A DNA stretch of 64,000 nt, from the NCBI RefSeq assembly GCF_024199985.1, contig NZ_JANARS010000002.1:62001-126000 (forward strand). The letters are read 5' to 3'. Within the stretch, counting starts at the first letter, position 1; each line of letters starts with the position of its first letter. Below, in pieces: positions 25,508 to 38,600 of the stretch. The position numbers were made by a program, and so were the translations under genes. The notes beneath the pieces were generated by a model. It did not search any database. It saw only the letters and a list, made by a program, of their open reading frames with translations, and was not told the DNA's origin. This stretch comes from Nocardioides pinisoli. GTDB taxonomy: Bacteria > Actinomycetota > Actinomycetes > Propionibacteriales > Nocardioidaceae.

Positions 25508-26441
25508 CGGAGTACCTCACCCTGGGGAAGAGGGGCTCGATGGCCAGGGGCGTCGGCAGCAGCCGCTCGGTGTCGCGGAGGGGGTAGTACTGCGCGGTGT
25601 CCTCGAGGAACTCGCGCACGCCCTCGAAGCGCTGGGGGAAGCGGCGCTCGCACAGCTCGAGCAGGCGGTCGGCGTCGAGGTTGTAGGGGTCGTAGCGCAA
25701 GGTGTCGATCTTGACGTAGGGGAGCCGGGCGTTGTCGAGGACGCGGTCGGCCAGGCTGCGCGCGGGGTTCCAGGGCTCGTTGGCGCGCTCGCGCCACTCG
25801 CGGATCTCCGCGCGGGTGCGCGGGAAGTGGGAGCGGTGGGCGGCCCACCAGCGCATCCGCTCACGGGCGATGCGACGGTCCTGCGGGGTCTCGACGAAGT
25901 AGGTGTCGGACACGAAGCCCGCCTCGTAGAGCCGGCGCGACATGCCGATCTCGTAGCGCCGGATCACCTGGCGGCGCTTGGAGATGGGCTCCATCTCCTC
26001 CCAGAAGGTCGTGAACGCGCGTGACCCGACCACCCACGGCCGGAAGGCGATGAAGAAGGACTGGATGTGCGGCGCGACGCGCTCCGCACCCGTCAGGCCC
26101 CAGAAGTCGCAGGGGCGGGTGGCCATCTCGGTGAAGACCGGCTCGTAGGAGTCGAGGGCGAAGACGTAGGTGTCGTTGCAGACCACCACCTCGTCGTAGG
26201 CCGTGAGGTCGCCGGCCGCGTCGAGGCCGACCTTGTAGCTGAAGAAGTCGTAGCCGTAGTTGGCCCGCTCCACCAGGACCGCCCGCTCGGAGAGCCAGGC
26301 ACGCGCCGAGTCCTGGAGGCTGGCCGTCGTGCACACCAGGAGCTTGTCGACCGACGCGGCCAACGCCTCCACCTGACCACGCACGTGGGGCCGCAGCTCC
26401 CCGGCGACGTCGTAGTGCGCCATCACGGCCAGTCTGGACAC
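25497..26441 (-). CDS. Rhamnan synthesis F (RgpF) family protein
   Basis: A 314-residue protein with the pattern of the RgpF family (PF05045): an N-terminal AVMAHYDVAGELRPHV, then LVERANYGYDFFSYKVGL, EVVVCNDTYVFA, CDFWGLTGAE and HIQSFFIAFR. Family members act in synthesis of rhamnose-glucose polysaccharides and O-antigens, probably as glycosyltransferases. It starts at a GTG and opens the reverse-strand operon that continues into the 996-residue glycosyltransferase. It is divergent from amtB with a 213-bp spacer. Acceptor and sugar are unknown. Confidence 0.85.
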   Translation of the reverse strand: MSRLAVMAHYDVAGELRPHVRGQVEALAASVDKLLVCTTASLQDSARAWLSERAVLVERANYGYDFFSYKVGLDAAGDLTAYDEVVVCNDTYVFALDSYEPVFTEMATRPCDFWGLTGAERVAPHIQSFFIAFRPWVVGSRAFTTFWEEMEPISKRRQVIRRYEIGMSRRLYEAGFVSDTYFVETPQDRRIARERMRWWAAHRSHFPRTRAEIREWRERANEPWNPARSLADRVLDNARLPYVKIDTLRYDPYNLDADRLLELCERRFPQRFEGVREFLEDTAQYYPLRDTERLLPTPLAIEPLFPRVRYSDAR

Positions 26442-26479
26442 GGCCGAACACTAACAAGGGGCCGTCCGGGCCCGGTCAG

Positions 26480-28312
<1,833 letters not shown>

Positions 28313-28337
28313 TGGCCGCCCTCTCGGGGATCCTCCC

Positions 28338-30560
28338 GTGACCGCAGCAGGACGCCAGACCAGGGCCGCCTCGGCCGACGAGCTCTGCCGGGAGGCGTAC
28401 GCCGCCGCCGGCGGGCCCGCCGCCGGGGTGGCCCTGGTCGCCGTCGGGGGGTACGGGCGCGGCGAGCTCGCGCCGCACTCCGACCTCGACGTCGTCCTGG
28501 TCCACGAGGACGGCCTCGACATCGGCGACCTGGGGGCCACCCTCTGGTACCCCCTGTGGGACTCCGGGCGCCGGCTCGACCACTCGGTCCGCTCGATGGC
28601 CGAGGTGCTCGAGGCGGCGGCCGACCTGCGGGTGGCGCTCGGGCTGCTCGACGCCCGCCACCTCGCCGGCGACCCGGGCCTGAGCCTCCGGCTGCGCACC
28701 ACGATGCTGGCCGACTGGCGCCGCCAGGCCCGGACCCGGCTGCCGGAGCTGAGGGCGATGACCCGCAAGCGCCACGACGTCACCGGCGAGCTCGCCCACG
28801 CGTCGGTGCCGGACGTCAAGGAGGCCGAGGGGGGCCTGCGGGACGCCGGCGTGCTCAAGGCGATCGAGGCCAGCTGGCTCGTCGACGCGTCCACCCCGGC
28901 GCTCGAGGCGGCGCGGCAGATGCTCCTGGACGTCCGTGACGAGGTGCAGGACCTCGCCGGCCGCCCGGCCGACCGCATCGCCCCCGAGATGTGGGATCCG
29001 CTGGCCCAGCGCCTCGGGCTCGCCGACGCCGAGGCGGCCCAGCGCCACGTCCGCTCCCTCGGGCGCCGCATCGGGCACCTGTCCCGCCTGGCGTGGCGAC
29101 GCACGGACGCCGTCATGGCCCGGCCGACGGGGGAGCGGGGTCGCAGGACGCCCGCGCTCGAACGGATCGCCCCCGGCATCGCCCTCTCGCGTGGCGAGGT
29201 CGTCCTCGACGCCGGCACGCGGCCCGGTGACGACCCCACGCTGCTGCTGCGCGCCGCGGCGGAGGCCGCGAGCCGCGACGCGGTGCTCGCCCCCACCACC
29301 GCCGCCCGCCTCGTGCGGGAGGGCGCGCCCCTGCCCGTGCCGTGGCCGGCTCCCGCCCGCGACGCGCTCGTCCGCCTGCTCGCCGGCGGGCCGGGGCTGC
29401 TGCCGGTCTGGGAGACGCTCGACGAGGTCGAGGGCATCGAGACCTTCCTGCCCGAGTGGGAGCAGATCCGGCTGCTGCCGCACGCCTCGGCCATCCACCG
29501 CTTCACCGTGGACCGGCACGTGGTCGAGACGTGCGCGGAGGCCGGCGCGCTGATCCGCAGCGTCCGCCGCCCGGACCTGCTCCTGGTGGCGGCCCTCCTG
29601 CACGACATCGGCAAGGGCTCGCTGCAGGACCACTCGGTGGCCGGCGAGCCGCTGGCCCGCAAGGTCGTGGCCCGGATGGGCTTCACCGACCTCGACGCCG
29701 AGGTGGTCGCGTCCCTGGTGCGCTGGCACCTCCTCCTCGCCGACCTCGCGACCACCCGCGACCCCGACGACCCGGCCACCACCGCCGAGCTGCTCACCCA
29801 CGTCCCCGACGCGGCCAGCCTGGAGCTCCTGCGCGCCCTCACCGAGGCCGACGCCAGGGCCGCGTCGCCCGCGGCCTGGACCACGTGGCGCGCCTCCTTG
29901 GTCGACCGGCTCGTCTCCCGGGCCGGACAGGCGCTGGGCGCCGACATCGCGCACGTCGCCCCGGTCGGGTCGCTGGCGGTCCCCGAGGCCGTACGACGTG
30001 ACCCCGCCGCCGTCGCCGTCGAGATCACCCCGCACGAGGTGGGCGCCACCGTCACGGTGGTCGCGGCGGACCGGGTCGGCCTGCTCGCCGACGTCGCCGG
30101 CGGCCTCGCAGCGCTGCGCGTGCCGGTCCACGCGGCCCGCGCGTGGGCGCAGGTCGACGCCGACGGCGAGTGGGGCGTCAGCGCCTGGGAGGTGCCCGAC
30201 GCCTACCTCGACGCCAGCGTCGTCCGCGAGCGGATCCGTCGCGTCGTCGAGGGCACCCAGCGGCTGCCCGACCTGCCCGCACGACCGGACGGCGAGCTGC
30301 CACCCATCGTGGAGGTCCGCCCCGACGCCTCGCGCACCTCGCTCGTGCTCGAGATCCGGACCTCCGACCGGCCGGGCGTGGTCCACCGCGTGCTCACCAC
30401 GCTCGCCGGGCTGGGGCTGACGGTCGCGTCCGCCCACGTCTCGACGCTCGGACCCCAGGCGGTGGACGTCTTCTACGTCCAGGAGGTCGGCGGGGTGCGC
30501 CCGACCGAGGAGCGGGCCGCGGCCGCCGCCCACGCCGTCCGCACGGCGCTCGGCGGCTGA
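28338..30560 (+). CDS. glnD: PII nucleotidyltransferase/hydrolase GlnD
   Basis: A 740-residue bifunctional PII-modifying enzyme. The N-terminal nucleotidyltransferase domain has AVGGYGRGELAPHSDLDVVL (G-G-x-G-R plus D-x-D metal site). The HD phosphohydrolase is recognised by LLVAALLHDIGKGSLQDHS. Two C-terminal ACT domains (about residues 560-640 and 665-740) sense glutamine (TVVAADRVGLLADVAGGLAA; IRTSDRPGVVHRVLTTLAGL). In actinobacteria the reaction is adenylylation rather than uridylylation; the sequence cannot tell the two apart. It starts at a GTG and ends the amtB operon. Confidence 0.94.
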   Translation: MTAAGRQTRAASADELCREAYAAAGGPAAGVALVAVGGYGRGELAPHSDLDVVLVHEDGLDIGDLGATLWYPLWDSGRRLDHSVRSMAEVLEAAADLRVALGLLDARHLAGDPGLSLRLRTTMLADWRRQARTRLPELRAMTRKRHDVTGELAHASVPDVKEAEGGLRDAGVLKAIEASWLVDASTPALEAARQMLLDVRDEVQDLAGRPADRIAPEMWDPLAQRLGLADAEAAQRHVRSLGRRIGHLSRLAWRRTDAVMARPTGERGRRTPALERIAPGIALSRGEVVLDAGTRPGDDPTLLLRAAAEAASRDAVLAPTTAARLVREGAPLPVPWPAPARDALVRLLAGGPGLLPVWETLDEVEGIETFLPEWEQIRLLPHASAIHRFTVDRHVVETCAEAGALIRSVRRPDLLLVAALLHDIGKGSLQDHSVAGEPLARKVVARMGFTDLDAEVVASLVRWHLLLADLATTRDPDDPATTAELLTHVPDAASLELLRALTEADARAASPAAWTTWRASLVDRLVSRAGQALGADIAHVAPVGSLAVPEAVRRDPAAVAVEITPHEVGATVTVVAADRVGLLADVAGGLAALRVPVHAARAWAQVDADGEWGVSAWEVPDAYLDASVVRERIRRVVEGTQRLPDLPARPDGELPPIVEVRPDASRTSLVLEIRTSDRPGVVHRVLTTLAGLGLTVASAHVSTLGPQAVDVFYVQEVGGVRPTEERAAAAAHAVRTALGG

Positions 30561-30609
30561 GCGCGGGCGGACTCAGCTCGTCGGCTGAGCCCCAGCGGGG
30601 TGTGGCCGT

Positions 30610-30615
30610 TAGTCT
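30610..30615 (+). promoter_or_regulatory. Candidate -10 hexamer for ffh
   Basis: TAGTCT lies 74 bp before the ffh GTG in the spacer after glnD, downstream of a small CTCAGC/GCTGAG hairpin that could end the nitrogen operon. Confidence 0.4.
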
Positions 30616-30689
30616 TGGTCGTCGTACCAGACGCTCACCCGCCCTGGTCCACCCTGATCCACCACCGATGCGAGGGACAGACCCACACC

Positions 30690-32285
30690 GTGTTCGCCAC
30701 ACTCTCCGACCGCCTTGCCGACACCTTCAAGAACCTCCGCGGCAAGGGTCGGCTCTCCGAGGCCGACATCGACGCCACCGCGCGTGAGATCCGCATCGCG
30801 CTGCTGGAGGCCGACGTCGCGCTGCCGGTGGTGAAGGAGTTCGTCGGCGCGGTCAAGGAGCGGGCCCGCTCCGAGGAGGTCAGCGGCGCCCTCAACCCCG
30901 CGCAGCAGATCATCAAGATCGTCCACGAGGAGCTCGTCACGATCCTCGGCGGCGAGACCCGCCGCCTGCGCTACGCCAAGTCCGGCCCGACCGTCATCAT
31001 GCTCGCCGGCCTCCAGGGTGCCGGCAAGACGACGCTCGCGGCCAAGCTCGCGCTCTGGCTCAAGGACCAGGACAAGACGCCGATGCTCGTCGCGGCCGAC
31101 CTCCAGCGCCCCAACGCCGTCCAGCAGCTGCAGGTCAACGGCGAGCGCGTCGGCGTGCCCGTCTTCGCGCCCGAGCCCGGCAACACCCAGGGGGTCGAGC
31201 ACGGCGGCGACCCGGTCGCCGTCGCACGCGCCTCCATCGAGGAGGCCAGGCGCAAGCTCCACGACGTCGTCATCATCGACACCGCCGGCCGCCTCGGCGT
31301 CGACGCTGAGCTGATGAAGCAGGCCGCCGACATCCGCGACGCCGTGCAGCCCGACGAGGTGCTCTTCGTGGTCGACGCGATGATCGGCCAGGACGCGGTC
31401 ACCACCGCGCAGGCCTTCCTCGACGGCGTCGGCTACGACGGCGTCGTGCTCACCAAGCTCGACGGTGACGCCCGCGGTGGTGCCGCGCTGTCGATCCGCT
31501 CCATCACCGGCAAGCCGGTCATGTTCGCCTCCAGCGGCGAGAAGATGACCGACTTCGACCTCTTCCACCCCGACCGGATGGCCTCGCGCATCCTCGACAT
31601 GGGCGACATGCTCACCCTGATCGAGCAGGCCGAGAAGGCGTTCGACTCCGAGCAGTCGCTGAAGGCGGCGGAGAAGCTCGCCACCAAGGGCGGCTTCACG
31701 CTGGAGGACTTCCTCCAGCAGATGATGCAGATCCGCAAGCTCGGCTCGATGACGAAGATCATGGGGATGCTCCCCGGCATGGGGCAGTTCCGTGACCAGC
31801 TCGAGAACTTCGACGAGCGCGAGATCGACCGCATCCAGGCGATCATCCAGTCGATGACGCCCGCCGAGCGCGACAACCCGAAGATCATCGACGGCTCGCG
31901 CCGTGCGCGCATCGCAGCGGGTTCGGGGCGCCAGGTCTCCGACGTCAACCAGCTCGTCGACCGCTTCTTCGAGGCGCGCAAGATGATGGAGTCGATGGCA
32001 CGCGGCGGTGGGGTGCCCGGGATGCCGGGCATGCCCGGGATGCCCGGTCTCGGCGGAGGCAAGCGCGCGGGCGCCCGCCAGGCCTCGCAGGCCAAGGGCA
32101 AGAAGGGCAAGAAGCGCGTCTCGGGCAACCCGGCGAAGGCCGCGCAGCAGAAGGCCCAGCAGAAGGCCGCGTCGGCCGACAAGGCCGCCAACCCCTTCGG
32201 CAACCCCGACGGCGCCGATGTCGACTACGAGAAGGCTGCCGAGCAGCTCAACCTGCCCAAGGACTTCTCCCAGTTCCTCAAGTGA
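30690..32285 (+). CDS. ffh: Signal recognition particle protein Ffh
   Basis: A 531-residue SRP GTPase that binds signal sequences and 4.5S RNA. NG domain: MFATLSDRLADTFKNLRGKG, GLQGAGKTT, VAADLQRPNAVQQL, DTAGRLG, TKLDGDARGGAALS and GEKMTDFDLF. The M domain has QQMMQIRKLGSMTKIMGMLP and a Met/Gly/Pro repeat (VPGMPGMPGMPGLGGG) that lines the signal-peptide groove. A Lys/Ala-rich tail (about 60 residues) ends in DFSQFLK. The GTG at 30690 gives the family N-terminus. Coupled to the next gene by a GTGA overlap. Confidence 0.96.
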   Translation: MFATLSDRLADTFKNLRGKGRLSEADIDATAREIRIALLEADVALPVVKEFVGAVKERARSEEVSGALNPAQQIIKIVHEELVTILGGETRRLRYAKSGPTVIMLAGLQGAGKTTLAAKLALWLKDQDKTPMLVAADLQRPNAVQQLQVNGERVGVPVFAPEPGNTQGVEHGGDPVAVARASIEEARRKLHDVVIIDTAGRLGVDAELMKQAADIRDAVQPDEVLFVVDAMIGQDAVTTAQAFLDGVGYDGVVLTKLDGDARGGAALSIRSITGKPVMFASSGEKMTDFDLFHPDRMASRILDMGDMLTLIEQAEKAFDSEQSLKAAEKLATKGGFTLEDFLQQMMQIRKLGSMTKIMGMLPGMGQFRDQLENFDEREIDRIQAIIQSMTPAERDNPKIIDGSRRARIAAGSGRQVSDVNQLVDRFFEARKMMESMARGGGVPGMPGMPGMPGLGGGKRAGARQASQAKGKKGKKRVSGNPAKAAQQKAQQKAASADKAANPFGNPDGADVDYEKAAEQLNLPKDFSQFLK

Positions 32286-32641
32286 CCACCCTGGTCGTCG
32301 ACGGCGCCAACGTCGTCGGGTCCGTGCCCGACGGCTGGTGGAAGGACCGCGCGGGCGCGGCTCGCCGCCTGCACGAGCGGCTCCTGGTCGCCGACACGCC
32401 GTACGACGAGATCGTGCTGGTGCTGGAGGGGCAGGCCAAGGGCGGCGTGCGCGCCGGCCGGGACGCCCACGTGCTCACGGTGCACGCCGCGCGGGACGGG
32501 GACGCCGCGATCATCGAGCAGGCGCGTCGTGCCGGCGAGTCGGGTGGCCAGGTGGTCGTGGTGACCGCCGACCGCGCGCTGGCCGCCAACGTCGCGCCCG
32601 CGCAGGTGCTCAGCCCGTCCTGGCTGCTCGACCGGCTGTGA
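32282..32641 (+). CDS. NYN-domain (PIN-like) predicted ribonuclease
   Basis: A 119-residue protein with the NYN/PIN-like fold. The N-terminal acidic motif LVVDGANVVGSVPDGWW supplies the first metal-binding Asp. Further acidic positions are in VVVTADRAL. The overall plan resembles YacP/Rae1-like nucleases, which cut RNA. It starts at a GTG overlapping the ffh stop, so ffh and this gene are translationally coupled; a role in RNA quality control linked to co-translational targeting is speculation. Its 3' end overlaps the convergent giant secreted-protein gene by 32 bp. Confidence 0.78.
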   Translation: MTTLVVDGANVVGSVPDGWWKDRAGAARRLHERLLVADTPYDEIVLVLEGQAKGGVRAGRDAHVLTVHAARDGDAAIIEQARRAGESGGQVVVVTADRALAANVAPAQVLSPSWLLDRL

Positions 32642-35600
32642 CGCGCGGCTCAGTGCCGGCCGGGCCCCCGGTGCGGGTGAGCCCGATGCCGCGCACCGTG
32701 GGCAGCGAGTTCGAGCCGGCGGACAGGTGGACGGCGTACTGCACGTAGCGCCCGTCCAGCTCGAGGCCGACCCCGGGGGCCGCCAGCCGCCAGTCCGACC
32801 ACGTGCCGTCAGGGCTCGGCCGGTCGCCGGCGCGGACCCGCACCAGGATCCGCGAGCCCCGTGGCTCGTCGGCGTCGAGGACGAGCCGCCGCCAGCCCGC
32901 CTTGCGCCCGGAGTCGACCACCCGTGAGGTGTAGGTGCCCGATCCCGGCCCGCTCAGGGTGAGCGAGCCCAGCCCGCGACCGTCGAGCCGCGACCGGCCG
33001 TCGGTCTCGCCGGTGCGGAAGTCCTCGACGGTGAACATGGCCATCCCCGGCGCGAGCGACCGGAAGCGCACCGTCCGGGCCGGCGCGGCGTTCCCGGCTG
33101 CGTCGCTCGACCCGACGCGGACCGTGTAGCCGCGACGGGGCGCGAGTCCCGTCACCACCACGACGTGCCGGCGCGACAGCCGGTCGTCGAGGCCCAGGCC
33201 GTCGAGGGCGCGGCCGGACCGGCCGTAGCGGGCCCGCGATGTGGCGGGCTCGTCGGTGCGCCAGGTGATGCGCGCCGTGCCGTCGGGCATCGGGCGGACC
33301 CGGACACCACCGATGCTGGGCGGACGTCGGTCCGCACCGGGCGTGGTGAAGGTCGCGGGTGCCGCACCCCTCGCCGGCCACCGGACGACGCCGCCGTCCG
33401 GGCCTCGCGTCTCCACGACGTAGTGGTAGCGCGTCGCCGGGTCGAGGCCGTCGAGCTCGGCGAGGTGCTCGGTGGTGCGTCCGTTCACGACCACTTCCTC
33501 GTCCAGTGCGGCGGGCGAAGTGCCGAGCCGCACGACGGTCGTCCCGGGGTCGCTCGTCGTCCACGTGAGCGAGGTCGTGCCGGCGTCGTCCGTGGTCGCC
33601 CTCGCCGCGGTGACCTGGTTGGTGCCACCGGCCGGCGCGTACGTCGCCTGGTGGGCGCCGCCGACGGCCGCGAACACGGCGTACTGCTGGCCCTTGACGG
33701 TCATCGTCGTGAAGGGCACCGAGGTGCTGCCGCGACGGACCCCCGTCAGCGTGGCGCCGCCCGGGCCGGTGGTCGGCAGCATCGCCGTCAGGCCGGTGGC
33801 ACCGACCCCCACGCCGACCGTGAAGGACAGCGTGCCACCGCTCCACGAGAGCCCCGAGAACGATGAGCCGTTGCGGCCGTCCGTCCAGGTGAGCAACTGG
33901 CGGGAGGTGATCACGGGCACGTTGCGTGACTGCGCCGAGGCCAGCACCTGGGTGTCCTCGTAGGTCGACGCGGCGTCGGTGTGCAGGTTGGCGGTGAAGG
34001 CGCCGTAGTAGCCCTGGCTCCCGAGCGCACGGTCGAGCAGCGTGTTCGGCGTGAACGGATAGCTCTGTCCGGACTCGTCGGTCATGTTGGTGTTGGCCTG
34101 GAAGACGTCGATCATCGAGCCATCGGTGTCGGTGAAACGCATCGGCATGCCCGAGCCGTTCATGAAGCCGGGCCGGTCCGCGATCCAGGAGCCCGGGTAG
34201 TAGTAGTAGTTCGTGTCGAGCCGGATCCCCGAGGCGAGCTCGGCCTTGGCCTGGGAGACCCAGTCGCTCCACACGATGCAGTGGTAGCGGTTGGTCGTCG
34301 GTGCGGGGAGCGAGGTGTACTTGGCGCGCCAGCTGCTGAGCTGGCTGGTGTAGGTGTCCAGCAGGCCCTGGTACGACGTGAAGTTGGCGCAGCCGTTCTG
34401 CGGGTGCAGCCCCACCTCGAAGCCCTGCCCGTCGAACGATGCGGCCTGGGTGTTCGTCATCGGCGTGCTCGGGTAGACGTAGGACGTGAAGCGGGGACAC
34501 TCCCACCGGGCTACGGAGCATCCGGAGGGGCTGGCGGCCGCGTAGGTGCTGAACCGGCCCGGCGTGCCACCGTTGCCGTGGTCGTCCCCGGTCGCCACGA
34601 CGACGGCCTTGTGGCTCCCCGGGAAGTACCAGAACCGGGGCATGGGCAGCCGGTCGCGAGCGGCGACGGTGACGAGGTTGGCCAGCAACCGCTGCTGCTC
34701 GTCCGCCTGGGGGATGTGGGCCTTGGCGAGGTTGACCCAGTCGGTCGCTGACCCGCCGAAGAAGAGGTCGTTCGAGCGGTTCGGCGAGGCGCCGTCTCGG
34801 TCCTGACCGGCCCAGGCGAGGTTGCCCTGCCTGGTCGCGATCACCGACCGGGCGAGGTCGAAGGCAAAGGTGGCGACCTGCCCGCCGCTGGTGCCCACGC
34901 TCCGCAGCGTCACGGCGGGAAGCCCGGTGCTCGTCGTGGCGTTCGAGTAGAGCGTCGCGACGGCGGTGGCGCCGTTGAGGGAGTAGCGGTTGGCGGACCC
35001 GTGGAACTGCATGGTCTCGGTGGTGATCCCGGCGCCGGGCTCGACGGCGGCGTTGACCGCGAGGTAGCCGTCGGTGACGGTGCCGGTCTGCGCGGTGATG
35101 CCGGCGAGGGAGTACAGCCGGCTGTCCGGTCGCATGGCGACGAGGTTGCCGCCGGCATCCACCCAGTCGGTGAGCGCCGTCACTTGGGCGTCGGTGAGTG
35201 CCACGTCGCCGAGGACGACCACTGCGTACGGCGCCAGGGTGGTCGCGCTGAGCGTCGACACCCGTACGTTCGCGAACTCGTTGAGCCCCTCGGCCCGCAG
35301 GATCTCGCCGAGGTAGGACGTCGACGGGTTGCCGGTGCTGGTGACGACCGCGATCGGGCCGCCCGGACCGTCCTCGATCCCGGGCGGGGGCGCGGCGGAG
35401 GTCTGGAAGGACCAGGAGACCGGCGCCATGGTGTTCCCGGCCGCGTCCTGCGCGCCACTGACCTCCACGGTGTACGACGTGGAGTAGCCGAGGTCGATCG
35501 ACGGGGTGAGGGTGGCGGTGCGGGTGCCGCTGTCGTAGGCGGTGGAGGACGGGACCACCTGGCCACCGGGACCACGCAGCACCATCGAGACGGTGGACCC

Positions 35601-38600
35601 GGTGACCGACTCGCTGAAGGCCGCTTGCGGCCGCACGCCGACCGGTACACCGGTGGCGTCGGGAGCCGGTACGCGGCCGTTGAGGGTCGGTGCGGTGGTG
35701 TCGGTGGAGTCCTCCTGGAAGACCACGTCGACCCAGTAGTTCTCGGAGTTGTAGCTGAGGCTCGGGAACGTGCTGGCCGTCGAGGTGTAGCGGTAGAGGC
35801 CGTTGCCGCCGTCGACGCCGTTCTGCAGGGCTGTCAGCGGGCCGCGAGTGGTGCCGCTGCTGCTGAAGTAGCCGCCGTTGACGACGTACCGGCTCGGCGT
35901 GAAGTAGGACGCGACGTAGGTCGTGTTGGCCGTGACCGCGATGGGCGAGCTGAAGGTGGCCTCCTGCCAGCCGCTCGCCGTGCCACCGGTGAAGGTGACC
36001 TGGCCCAGCCGGGTGCCGGTGGCGGTCCAGAGGCTGCCGACATGGGTGCCGGTGGCCTGGCTGGGCCGGTAGTAGCGGATGCCGGTGATGAAGCCGGGCG
36101 TGTCCGTCCGGAACTTCACGCCCAGCTCGACCGAGCTCGTGTCGGGGTCGGTGGCCGCCGGCACCGCCGACGACGGCCAGATCGTGCAGGGGCACGTGGA
36201 GGCGGTGGCGGAGGTGGTGAACGTCCACGACACCGGATCCATCTGGTTGCCGGCGAGGTCCCGGGCCCCGCTCACCGACGCCGTGTAGGTCGTGCTGGCC
36301 GACAGGTTGGCGGTCGGGTCGAACGTCACCGTCCGGGTCGTGGCGTCGTACGTCGTCGTGCCAGCCACGGCCGTCGATCCAGGGCCGCGCAGGTCGAAGA
36401 CCACGGACGCAGCCTGCACCGTCTCGCTGAAGGTGGCCGTCGGGCTCACCGAGGTGGCCACCGCGGTGGTTCCGGGGGCGGGGAAGCGCCCGGTCACCGT
36501 GGGCTTGGTGGTGTCCGCCGCAGCGGTGGTGAACGTCCACGTGACGGGGTCGATCAGGTTGCCCGCCGTGTCGCGCACTCCCGAGACGCTCGCGGTGTAG
36601 GTGGTGCTGCTCGCGAGGTTCGCGGTCGGGTCGAGCGTCGCGGTGCGGCTGGTCGCGTCGTACGCCGTGGCGCCGGGCACCAGGGTGCCGTCCGGGCCGC
36701 GCAGCTCGAGCCCGAGCGTCGACTGCTGCACCGGCTCGGAGAAGGTCGCCGTGACGTCGGTGGCGACGCCCACGCCGGTGGCGCCCGGGGCGGGCGTCCG
36801 CGCGGTCACCGTCGGCTTGGTGGTGTCGGGCCCGTCCTCGAAGACGACGTCGACCCAGTAGTTCTCCGAGCCGTAGGTCTGGTCGGGGAAGGCGCCGGCG
36901 GTGGAGGTGTAGCGGTAGACCCCGTTGCCGCCGTCGGTGCCGTTCTGCAGGGCGGTGAGGGGGCCGCGGGTCGTCGGCGCCGTGGCGAAGTAGCCCGAGC
37001 TCACGGCGTACTTGCCCGGTGTGAAGTACGACGCCACGTAGGTCGTGCCGGCGGTCACCGCGACCGGGTTCGCGAAGGTCGCCTGCTGCCAGCCGCTCGC
37101 CGTCTCGCTCGTGAACGTCGCCTGTCCCAGCCGGGTGCCGGTGCGGCTCCACAGCGAGCCGACGTGCGTGCCGGACGTCTGGGTGGGCTTGTAGTAGCGG
37201 ATGCCGGTGATGAAGCCGTCGGTGCTCGCGCGGAACTTCACGCCCAGCTCCACCGAGCTGTTGTCCGGGTCGGTCGCGGCCGGGGTGGCGGTCGACGGCC
37301 AGATGGTGCACGGGCAGCCAGAGGTGACGGCGGCGGTCGTGAAGGACCACGACACCGGCTGCATCTGGTTGCCCGAGGCGTCACGGGCACCGCTCACGGT
37401 GGCGGTGTAGCCGGTGCTCGCGGCCAGGTTGCTGCCCGGGTCGAGCGTGGCGGTGCGGGTCGGGCCGTCGTACGTCGTGGTGCCGGGCACCAGCGTGCCG
37501 CCCGGGCCGCGCAGCTCGAAGGTGATCGAGGACGCCTGGACGGCCTCGCTGAACGTCGCGGTGGGGGAGACCCCGAGCGCCACGCCCGTCGCCCCCGCCG
37601 CGGGGGTGCGGCCGGTCACGGTCGGGCTCGTGGTGTCCGGTGCGTCGGTGGTGAAGGACCACGTGACCGCGTCCATCTGGTTGCCCGCGACGTCCCGCGC
37701 GCCGCTCAGCGCCGCCGTGTAGGTGGTGCTGGCCGCAAGGGCGGCGCTCGGACGCAGGGTCGCGGTGCGGCTCGTGGCGTCGTACGACGTCGTCGCCGGC
37801 ACCACCGCGCCGCCGGGCGCGCGCAGCTCGAAGGCGATGCTCGACTGCTGCACGGCCTCAGAGAACGTGGCGGTCACGTCGGTGCCCATGGCGACCGCGG
37901 TGGCGCCGGGGGCGGGGGTGCGGGCGGTGACGGTCGGCTTCGCCGTGTCGTTGGCCTCGGCGTAGACGACGTCGACCCAGTAGTTCTCGGAGTTGTAGCT
38001 CTGGTTGGGGAAGGCGCCGGCGGTGGCGGTGTAGCGGTAGACCCCGTTGCCGCCGTCGGTGCCGTTCTGCAGCGCCGTGAGCGGTCCGCGGGTCGTCGGT
38101 GCGGTGGCGAAGTAGCCCGAGCTGACGGCGTACTTGCCGGGGGTGAAGTACGACGCCACGTACGTCGTGTTGGCCGTCACCGGGATCGGGTTCGCGAACG
38201 ACGCCTGCTGCCAGCCGCTGGCCGACTCGTTGGTGAAGGTGGCCTGGCCCAGGCGGGTGCCGGTGCTGCTCCACAGCGACCCGACGTGGGTGCCGGACGT
38301 CTGCGTGGGCTTGTAGTAGCGGATCCCGGTGATCAGGCCGTCGGCGCTGGCACGGAACTTCACGCCGAGCTCGACGGCGCTGTTGTCCGGGTCGGTGGCG
38401 GCAGGCGTGGCGGTCCCGGGCCAGATCGTGCACGGGCAGGCGGTCGACCCGGTGCCGACGGTCACGGAGGTGGTTGCCGCGGTGCCGAGGCGGGCGCTGT
38501 CGTCGACGGCGCGGGCGCGCAGGGTGACCGTGCCGGAGGTCGATGGCGTCCAGGTGTAGGTCCATGACGCCCGGCCGGTGGCCCGCCGCCAGGTGGTGCC

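Noticed and set aside
35001..38567. Very long open frame (1188 codons) on the + strand opposite the giant secreted-protein gene
   Set aside because: It is the antisense of repeated Thr/Ala/Gly-rich modules at high GC; translation is Gly/Arg/Val-rich low complexity without domains, and the reverse strand has the signal peptide and known modules.
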